DNA of 64,000 nt from Zizania palustris (Eukaryota > Streptophyta > Magnoliopsida > Poales > Poaceae). Below the pieces are notes generated by a model. It did not search any database. It had not been told where the DNA came from and was given only the letters and a program-made list of their open reading frames with translations. Shown here one piece after another: positions 55,905 to 64,000 of the stretch (position 1 is the stretch's first letter; each line of letters begins with the position of its first letter). The position numbers and the translations under genes were made by a program. The DNA lies in the NCBI GenBank assembly GCA_019279435.1, contig JAAALK010000289.1, positions 6,702,342 through 6,766,341 on the forward strand, read 5' to 3'.

Positions 55905-56485
55905 AATATTTTTCATTGCTCATGTTGCTAGAGGATGGGGAATTTGGTTGCAACAATTTGCGTGAATCCAATCACGCTGATGTAATACGCTGTAGTTACC
56001 TTACACGTCGATGACGAAGAAGGCTGTGGGAAGCGTCTTGTTCCCCACCGTCAGCTCCAAAGAAAGTACGCCCTTTGCCTCCGAGCTCTCTCCGTTAAAG
56101 CCGTTGAGCATCAAGTTGGTCTTCTTCAAATCTTCTTCGTCCTTGCCGAGCTTCTTTAAGATAGAGTACACCATCAAGTTGATGGTAGTACCACCGTCAA
56201 TAAGCATCCTATATATCGGATTTTTCCATTAATGTGGCCCTTGACATAAAGAGGCTTCAAGTGACGAGCCGTATCCTTGGGCTTCTCGAAAATAGCATCT
56301 CATGGGCCAAGGCTCAACTGAGCGACCTCGGCCTCATCTTGTGGTAGCGCAAACTCAGTGGGCAGCATGACGATGTTTATGTCCATCGCCTGAGGTGCGA
56401 GCCCCTCGGATATGGGCGTGTAGTCGTCGTCGAGCATGTCGTCATCATCGTCGCTCGGAGCAGGAGCCGACTTGTTCGCCTCCAC
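55905..56485 (-). pseudogene. A3 protease region
   Basis: The minus-strand frame 56485-56300 (acidic DDDDDMLDDDYTP) and frame 56207-56001 with LIDGGTTINLM and NGFNGESSEAKGVLSLE, homologous to 9700-10200 in A. A stop follows VIDV; beyond it the coding similarity (GNYSVL, RDWIHA) continues to about 55905. Confidence 0.8.
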
Positions 56486-56499
56486 CGGCTTGGGCTTCT

Positions 56500-59400
56500 A
56501 GACTTTCTTCACGACTGGCCAATGGCGGATTTCCTCAAAGATGGCGTCTCGCTTATCCTCGGCCTTCTTATCATGCATCTCCTGTGATCATAGACATTGC
56601 TGGCATCTCTTCTGCGATTTTGACATGCCCGGAGTTGCCCAAGATGGTTGCAGCTTAGTACCAGGCGCCACAAACTTGGTTCTGGGATTTTTGGCCGAAC
56701 GAGAATTGCTTGTATCAGCCTCGGCATTTTTGCGCCTAGCGGAAACACTCTTCTGTATCTTGTCGGTGGGACCGGCCTCACTAGGCTGGTCGGTCAGACC
56801 GGCAATGGTGGGCCACTCAGACCGCTAATTGTCGGTCATCTGAGATAGGCCGGTCGGACCGGGCACCGAAGGTGGCTTCAGCCGGACTCGGGGACTTACC
56901 TTTGTCGAGTTCCGGTGAGAGCCCCATCGGGATTGGGACCTCCCGGGAGCCCACCTGGACAGTGATGGCTTCGGAGACTCCTTCGCGGCCATCTTCTCAG
57001 GTTTCTCTCCGTGTGGATCGACCTTGTGGTACCACAGACAGGCAGTGAAAAATGTTCTCCTTCATCACACATATCCGTCCCTACCAATCATAAAAATCTG
57101 AAGAAGCAAAGGGGGTGGTGGCGTACTGAGCGGGGATCTCTGGTGGAGGAGCATAACTCGGAGGCCAAAATGGTACGATGGAGGAATTGGACGTTCTAGT
57201 CGCTTCGGCCACTAATGGTTGAACCCATTGCTTTGAGAGGGGTTCGGCGACATTGAAGGTACCTCAGACCATGTCAACGAAGGGTCCCACCAGGTTGGAG
57301 GCAAGTTCGGCCATTGCGGGCCGAACTCACCGTTTGGAGGATTCGCTCAGAGCAGATGTTGGTTCGGCCGTTGCGGGCCATATTCACCCTTCAGAGGGCT
57401 TGACTAGAGCAGAGGTGGCTTCGGCTGATGCAGAGGGCTCGACCGTCTTGGCACCTTTGGCCGAGTGCTCGCATTCTTGGCCCTCTTCTGGTGCTTGTCT
57501 AGCAACATCTGATATGTTACCTTTCGCTTCTTGCAAGCTCCAACCGAAGATGACGCATCAACGTTCTTTTTCCACACTGCCACTTCATGATTCTTCGGTA
57601 CGAGTGTGCGTGTGTGGGGCTCTCCAATAATGACCGCTTTCCCTTTAGATGACTCGGCCTGCTCTGGCCGAATAAACACCTTTTTCTCATTGAAGTCGAT
57701 GGTGTTCACGGGAAAGGGGTCTTTGTCCAACTTCATCTTTGGACTAGAACCTATTTTCAATCATCCTTCTTCTATGGCTGATTGAACCTGCCGACAGAAA
57801 ACATTGCAATCGTTAGTATAATGAGAATGCGAATCATGCCACTTATAGTAGGGGCGTTTCTTTAGTTCATCAGTGGTTGGGATGACCTAGCCCTTGGGCA
57901 ACCTAAGAAGCTGGCTCTTCAAGAGGAAATCAAATATTTTGTTGCATTTAGTCACATCAAAAGAGTATTTAACCTCGTTGGGCCGACTCTTAGTGGGATA
58001 CGGCCATAGCTCAAAGCAAGTGATAGGTTTGGTCTTAGTATTCCAGGAACATTCTGCCGCATACATATCGGCCAAATCGTCTTCTTCTTCCGTCTCTTCC
58101 TCATCGGAGTGCTCCAAGATGTGAACTTCAGCTTTAGGTTTGTTAAATGTTTTAATGAATTTTTTATCCTTGGCTCAGCCTTCCTGGACCAGAGCCTGTT
58201 GCTGGACTTGGCTGACATCTAAAAAGTTTTGATTATCTAACCTCTCTTTAATTTCAGAACATAATCCGTTAGAAGCTAGATCCGCCAAATCTCTCTCTAA
58301 AATGTTGAGACTAAAGTATCAGTTTTTGGTGTCTATAAAGCGCTTTACGTACTCAGAGACGGTCTCACTAGATATCTGCTTGACCGACGTTAGGTGTGAA
58401 AGCCTAAGTTCTGTCTTGCCAGTATAAAAATAGTCATGGAATTTCTGCTTTAATTGGGCCCATGTCTAGACGGAGTTCAGTGGCAGCGCCGAAAACCAAG
58501 TGAAAGCGGTGCCGGATAGCGAAATAGAAAATAGTCTATTTTTAATGTGACCGACCTACTAGCTTCTCCACACTATGACAGAAATTGACTAATGTGCTCA
58601 AGTGTGGTTTTGTTGCCCTCACCGTCGAACTTGGTAAATTCTGGGACTCTATAGCCATGAGGGTAGGGTATGGTGTCAAAGTGATCAGGGTATGGCTTTC
58701 GGTAGACCCTAACCCGATCACGAGGCTCGAAGCCGGTACACTCTCTAAACAGCGAGCATATCTGCTCCTCAATGTTGTCCTGGCCTCCTTCTTGGGCGCG
58801 TCTCTCGTGTGGGGGCGTGACACGTGGTGGTAGATCGACGTGTCGGTCGTGGGACTCCTCTCGTGCTGGCTCAGGGTATATGGCATGCTCGGGCCTATGC
58901 GGGTGTGTAGGAGCATGCGGCGCGTGCAGCACGGGAAATGCTAGCGCAGACATAGGTGGAGGCGGCGCATAATAAGCAGGTCTAGCCTGGTTGTAAGTGT
59001 AGTGGTTGGTCTCAGCCGTAAATGTTAAGGCCGGAGACGCGATAGTTTTGCCAGTACTCCCGTAAGTTCTATTATAAATGTGATTTACCAGGGTATACTG
59101 GTAATCGGTGTCGGAGGAGCGGCCTCGATAAAGCCGAACCTTCTAAATGTTGCCTATACCTAAGAGTTAACGGCTGACTCTAGACAATTGGCTAGCGAAG
59201 CGCTAACGGCTTGGTCTACAGACATGGCTATTTTCTGTTCAATTTCTAAGGAAGATAAAGTAGGTGACAATGGTTTTAACTGGGTTCAGGAGAGGTCGGG
59301 GATGTCGACGTTGCACTTGATGAATCCCGCACGTGTCTTGACGTAGCTCCCGAGCATGAGATATTGGAGTTTTTTCAATTTCACCTCGATCTCCGCCCGA

Positions 59401-59540
59401 CCTTCCTCGGGGATATCTGTAAGGGTGGGCGCCATGATGTTGCAGTTGTCGATTTCCGTGCTTCCCGATGCACTCACCGACGTTGTAGACGTGGTCATGG
59501 TAGCAGAGGTACTCGTAGCTGATGTAGACGTACTCGTCAT
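56500..59540 (-). pseudogene. A3 gag (decayed)
   Basis: Start ATG at 59540 (MTSTSTSATSTS), with a frame open to 59286. Then 58953-58573 (QICSLFRECTGFEPRDRVRVYRK without the stop seen in A), 58218-57952 and 57760-57404 (zinc-motif region and MLLDKHQKR). Frameshifts lie between the segments. Pro-rich linkers at 57380-57250 contain QWPN-like units as in A. The region 56860-56740 has cggtc-gaccg words. Confidence 0.75.
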
Positions 59541-59550
59541 GTTGGCGTTG

Positions 59551-59568
59551 TCCCAAGCGGAGTCGCCA
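59551..59568 (-). promoter_or_regulatory. Primer-binding site of A3 (tRNA-Arg type)
   Basis: TGGCGACTCCGCTTGGGA on the minus strand, seven bases after the LTR end; better preserved than in A. Confidence 0.7.
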
Positions 59569-59575
59569 AAAAGTG

Positions 59576-60707
59576 TGTTGACATGAAAACGTGTGCCCGC
59601 ACTTGGGCCGGTTCGACGATCCAAAAGCGTGCGGAAGTTTCAAGGATAAACCCTAAAAGTCACGAGACACTAACGTCGCGTTCCGGCAACCCTTAAACAA
59701 TGGTAAGGGGAATAACGGAGTCACCAAGCAATTCAATTATATCACTAAAATATAACCTAATTAACCGAAAATAAATAGTGTTAGATCTAATCGGCCAATT
59801 AAAGTCGATTGGATGAAAAATAAAGAGATCAGTCAGACCGGCCAAGTCAAGCCGGTCGGACTGTGCAATTCAAGTAATTATACTGAAAACGGCAACGGAG
59901 TCCGAAGAGTCCTGAAGGGGGCTTCAGCCTGTTGGCTAGTTGGACCGGGGTGCAAGCCTCAGTCAGACTGATGCTGGCGTGAAGGGGAGTCGCCGAAGAT
60001 CTCTTCGGCATTCTGGTGCGAAGTAGATCGATGCGGAGGGGTCCTAGCGGTCAGACCGATGAGGGGCCCGTTCAGACCGCAGGCTAGGCTCCGGTCGAAC
60101 CGTAGGGATTTAGCGCCGTGAAGACCGATGCGAGGTGTCCTATGATGAGAAGCGGGTTGATGCGGAGGGGCTCAGTCGAACCAACAAAGGCGTGCTGGTT
60201 GGACCGGAGGGTACCGAGGGCAGGCGCACAGCATGCCATCAACTTTTTGATGGGCCTGGCACAACAACGAACAGTCAGACCGGTGATGTACTGTCGGTCA
60301 GACCGATAGGCTCTGATCTGATATCTCCGGGCTCCGGTGATCTAGCAAACTTGTAAAAATTGCCCCCAAACTCCTTGGCGGGGAATCTAAGGGTGAAGTC
60401 TCTGCAACACAAAGGTATATCAAATACAATTGGCCTAGAGACCCAATTCCCAAGGGTAGCAAGAAAACCGATAAAAATGATAAAAATCCATTACGTGGAT
60501 GAAACAGACGATTCACAAGAGAACCGACAAGGACTTACCACGGTTACGATGTGATGTATGGAGGGCTTACAACGCAAACCCACGAAGATGGACGTTAAGG
60601 CTAATCCTAAGGCAAGGAAAGTAGATTGAAATAAAAGTATGATTCAAAACTAGGGTTTTGAGTTGATCTCTCAAGATACCCTTGAATCGTCCTTGCTCCT
60701 ATATAGG
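59576..60707 (-). mobile_element. LTR of A3, truncated
   Basis: The plus strand begins tgttgacatgaaaacgtgtg, the reverse complement of the A LTR end, and follows the A/A2 LTR to the TATA region (ctcctatatagg, near 60698-60707), where it stops. The U3 part with tgttgatagc is missing. Confidence 0.85.
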
Positions 60708-61973
60708 TTCTCCATGTCCCAATAGTGGTATCAGAGCCTACGTGCGTAGTATTTGATCTAGATCGATCACGTATAGAGAGACGTGGTGAAAATTAGATTA
60801 GATCTATTTTATGTTCATCGGATTTCAGATGTTCCGATATTGATCGGAAGTTTTTGTTGGATTGGAAGTTCCAATAATAATCAGAAGTTCTGATGCCAAA
60901 AATAATTCAATACAGAGAGAAATTTTTCTATTAGAAGTTCTGCTACTAGATCGGAAGTTCCGATAGATCAGAAGTCCCAATGTTGGATCAGAATTTTTGA
61001 TGTCGGTTTTTTAATCGATACAGAGAGCAATTTTCTACCAGAAGTTCTGGCGGATCGGAAGTTCGGATGCCAGATCACAAGTTCCAATCCACACAAAACT
61101 TGAAATTTCGAGCCTGTTGAGCTGATATTTTAAGATCAAGATATTGGTCGCATGTAGATTCTTTGCCTAACTTTGTTCTATAGAGAGTGTTGTGACTGGT
61201 ATGTCCTTGTTAAATGTGATGTATGAGATGCATTGAATGTAAATTAAATATGACCTACGTGTCATGATTATTTAAAACCCAAGGCTGGTGTATGTTCATA
61301 CGAATAGTGTGACGATTTGTGATGCATCGACTCATGTAACTAGTATAAGTGCTATTTTAATAGGTTAGTACATGTTCATGGAGGCTGAAAGCACACACTC
61401 AATGATGGGAGCCATGGAGATGGAGATCACCATGTGAAGGGGCCTTAGTATGTCACCGTCAATGTGTTGCCTGTGGTGCCTAGGGAACGTCACATTGCTA
61501 GAATAGTTTTCCCTTAGAAAATTAAGTAACTGGATAGCCATAAGGGTTGTTGTTAGGTGTGTTGTGAAACATGTCGTGGGATGTGACCGGTCAAGATAGA
61601 ATTTATCCCTCCTAATAATGGGAGAGACATCTCTAGGCCCCTCAAGGTAGTCGGATTGGAAAAGTGCATGGTCATAACACTATGGCTAAAGAGTTAGTCA
61701 TGATTTGAATTTGTTACTTGATCGAGTGAAATGTCGAGCTATCCAATAAGAGTGGCACATATCTCACCTTGAGCTTAACTGATGACATGTGGTAAAGGGA
61801 CTGGTGCATACGTATATCAAGGTTCAATGAAAATTTAATTTTGTACGCTTTTGTTGGTCAATATATGCTGCCACATACCGCTTTTGAACAGTGAGCCGGA
61901 AAGGGTTTCCGCTGAACGACCATTTGTGTATGAACCTATTGAGTCACAAACTTTAGGGAATGGATTAAGAAAC
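60708..61973 (+). mobile_element. K family: LTR end, PBS and non-coding leader
   Basis: ttctccatgtccca resembles the end of the K LTR copy at 47300-47313; then atag and TGGTATCAGAGCC (60726-60738), a tRNA-Met-type PBS. 60815-61090 is full of cggaagttccg words, like the U3 segment at 2400-2620. From 61100 to 61973 no open frame or known domain is visible, so this may be a long leader or a non-autonomous element. It is interrupted at 61974 by LTR A4. Confidence 0.55.
60726..60738 (+). promoter_or_regulatory. Primer-binding site of K (tRNA-Met type)
   Basis: TGGTATCAGAGCC, four bases after the presumed LTR end. Confidence 0.65.
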
Positions 61974-62525
61974 TGTTGATAGCAAAAAATGGCATTAATG
62001 GTCAAAATTGTCAAAATATCAATTTTGGTAATTTGGGCCAAAAATATGCAATACCTGGTACAGGCCAAAGCCTTGAAGTACCGGAGGCCCATTAGCATGG
62101 GGCCTCGGTGGCCTTTCAGCGGCCTGCTTTGCAGGCTGGCTCGGGCCTCTTCAGTGGCCTGCTTCGCTTCGGCCCGAAGGGCCTACTTCAGCAGGCCTAC
62201 CGAAGACCCACTTCGGGTGGGTTTCGGGTGTAAATCTGATAAGGATTCAGGTTGTGTTTATCTCTAATGAAATCTTATCTTGATTAGGCCGAATCTTAAT
62301 CAGGTTTGAGTAGAGTTGTGGACAAGTATGACAAGTCTAGCCCCTATAAATATAGGGGTGAGGCCGGTTCATAGGACCCCCAACACAGATCAATCACAAA
62401 GCCCTAGCTTTGAACCATACCTTTACTTTCATTTACTTTCCGAATTAGTTTAGTATACCTTCGTCGGTTTGCGCTGGAAGCCCTCCGTCGGCCACTGCGT
62501 AATTGTGGTAAGCCTTGTTGGTTCG
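61974..62525 (+). mobile_element. A4: start of an A-family LTR
   Basis: tgttgatagcaaaaaatggc followed by sequence aligned with 5223-5710 of the A LTR (ccctataaatatagggg TATA near 62340-62355; caaagccctagctttgaa; ggtttgcgctggaagccct). It is cut by LTR F at 62525 and its remainder would lie beyond the window. It differs from A in having gcggcctgcttcgc-type repeats at 62095-62200 in place of cggtc-gaccg words. Confidence 0.8.
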
Positions 62526-64000
62526 TGTGAAACCAAGTAAGGTCGCACTGTGGTTTTTGTCTTTATGATGAGTGATTGACAAGGTTGAGTGATCTGAGTG
62601 AAGTGAGTGATGGTTTGATAGCATCGATGGGATCAATGTGTGGTTATGGAGAGTGGATGTCGAGGGGATCGGTGTGCGTCGCGTTTCGTGTTTTGGCTTG
62701 TCTCATGTGTGCAAGGTGGAGATGCTAACCAACTGTCCACAGCGGGTGATCAAGGGTCAAGCGGGGAGCTCGATGCCAGAGGATCAAGGATACCGGGTGA
62801 AGTTGGACATGATAACAGGAGTGCATGAGGAGATAGAGCAAGAGATGGACGGACAGATGGTCGAGACAGTGTGACTGTCAAGTCAGCAAAAGGGAGGCCA
62901 GTTCAAGTGATTAGGTGGCTCGAGGGGATCAAGAGCGGGAGATACTTGCTGGCGGTAGAGTTCGCGGATTAACGTCACATGTCGGCGATCGAGGAGGCTT
63001 GTTGGTTTTTGCTGAAAACCGTCTCATCACTAAATGTTTTTCAAATTCCAATAATTAGGAGTTTATTTTTGTTTAGTAATTTAGATTAATTATAACCTTT
63101 TAGTATTTTTCGGAATTGTCAACATTCTGAAAATATATTAAAAGTATAGGGTCAAAGTTGTAATAAATTAGAGTCAACATTTGTGTATTTTCAGAATTTA
63201 TAATTCTGAAAATACATCGTGGCATTAGGGTAAATACTACCAACTTTAACCCTAGGGTGAGCCTATTTAAAGACCTCAATGCCCAAGGGTTAGGGTTGCC
63301 CACTTTATTTGAGAACTAGAAATTTTCTTTCAGCTTTGCATTAATCCTTTCCTCAATTTCTGTTCATGGATTAAATCTCTGAAAGTGTTTTTGCCTTGAT
63401 ATGGATTTGCACTTTCTGTTATTTGTTTCTTACCGTGAACAGTCCTCCAGGCTCCTGTGGTTTTTGTCGCAGAGAAAGGAGCAATTAGCTTGCACTGGTT
63501 TACTGCATTTGGGAAGAACTCTGTGCGCCGCCTCTCTTCAGTTCTGTTTTCTGAGGAATACACGGCAGTGTCCTGTAACTTTTGTCAACCAAGGGTCTAC
63601 TATGTACCATCACTTCTAGGTTTGTCTTTCGTGAAGTAATTGCTGAAGTTCTGGTGGTGTTTTTGTTTACACAAAAATAGAGTGCATCAAGTTTTTCTTT
63701 GCCCTCCAAGAAACATTTATTTGGCAAATTGGTTCTTTTGCTATCTGAAAAACAATAGTGTATTGCTAGTTGTTCTTGTTCTTCAAAGAAACATTGTTCT
63801 GCTGAGTCATTTTTGCTGGTTGGTCTACAGAAGTGATTGATAGAAATAGACTACGCTAAGTTGATCACTAGGCTAGGTCTAGCAGGGTTCATCATAAGTC
63901 TAAAACATGGCATAGGTCCTTAGAAAAACGAAACAGAGAAGGGCACCATGGGTGTGTACCTTCGGTAGTAGTGGCGGGAGTCGTCGAGGAGGACGCCATG
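62526..64000 (+). mobile_element. LTR F, left part
   Basis: It starts TGTGAAACCAAG, then gatgagtgattgacaag, as in D. The five bases before it (gttcg, 62521-62525) are the expected target duplication; the right end is outside the window. 63040-63240 is AT-rich with ttttcagaattt words, 63300-63840 resembles a transcribed leader. The usual 3'-terminal C-rich tract is not reached. The last 100 bases may belong to another sequence. Confidence 0.7.

Larger units (their letters stand above)
51814..55905 (+). mobile_element. Element I: Copia retrotransposon, 3' part lost
   Basis: LTR 51814-53850, PBS for initiator tRNA-Met, and a gag with long C-terminal extension; protease, integrase, RT and the 3' LTR are absent. 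The right side is cut by the minus-strand element A3 at about 55905. LTR ends match the C/D/E/F/L set, linking those LTRs to Copia. The gag form resembles the SIRE/Maximus (Opie/Ji) group; that assignment is tentative. Confidence 0.82.
55905..60707 (-). mobile_element. A3: A-family element, 5' half (minus strand)
   Basis: On the minus strand: LTR (60707-59576, its first part missing), PBS, gag, and protease up to about 55905. RT onward is absent. Sequence agrees with A throughout: LTR end with cgcacttgggccggttc, PBS for tRNA-Arg, gag and protease. The left end fuses to Copia gag I; the right end fuses to K at about 60707. Confidence 0.85.

Noticed and set aside
63880..63999. Start of a minus-strand gene at the right edge (ATG at 63999, MASSSTTPATTT)
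   Set aside because: Only about 40 bases of plausible coding sequence are visible before a stop or possible donor; too little to call.

Overview
The window holds no gene I can assign to the host. It is a dense nest of plant LTR retrotransposons and their solo LTRs, of the kind found in the intergenic DNA of a large grass genome (Poaceae; a rice relative is possible but unproven). The evidence is two families of Tat-type Ty3/gypsy elements, a CRM-like and a Del/Tekay-like gypsy element, a Copia element with an initiator-tRNA-Met primer-binding site, and several perfect 5-bp target-site duplications (TSDs). Family names below (A, B, C and so on) are local labels.

Layout. 1-3120: the 3' end of LTR L, inserted in LTR E1, which sits against an LTR of family K. 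3121-4490: LTR and integrase tail of a minus-strand A-family element (A2), cut by element B. 4491-46912: element B, a Tat-like element of about 11.8 kb once its insertions are removed. It carries five independent insertions: A (5223-19203, in the first codons of gag, TSD cctcc), solo LTR C (23925-25622, in integrase, TSD cttcc), sister element B2 (28590-38362, in an intron of the antisense gene, TSD gtaag), solo LTR D (40761-43636, TSD gttaa) and solo LTR E (44405-46697, in the 3' LTR, TSD aaggg). A is itself hit by the CRM-like element G (15162-18901), and B2 by the Del/Tekay-like element H (30582 to about 34795). 46918-47313: the rest of A2, then a second piece of K LTR. 48161-50518: CRM-like fragments G2 and G3. 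51814 to about 55905: Copia element I, cut off by the minus-strand A-family element A3 (to about 60707). 60708-64000: K leader, A-family LTR A4, and LTR F running off the window.

How the parts work. A and B encode gag, protease, reverse transcriptase, RNase H, a second RNase H-like domain and integrase, all broken by stops and frameshifts. The most unusual part is on the minus strand of B, between pol and the 3' LTR. There a separate gene has conserved GT-AG introns, a TATA-like box about 110 bp before its ATG, an N-terminal domain like the plant 'putative gypsy type transposon' family, a basic/acidic middle and a coiled-coil C-terminus. Both B copies in the window carry it, and the reading frame holds across three introns in B2. 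Other notable structures are a 4 x 118-bp tandem array in the B 3' UTR, a CRM-like LTR that encodes the integrase tail, an extra ORF before gag in H, and a set of LTRs (C, D, E, F, I, L) sharing their terminal sequences.
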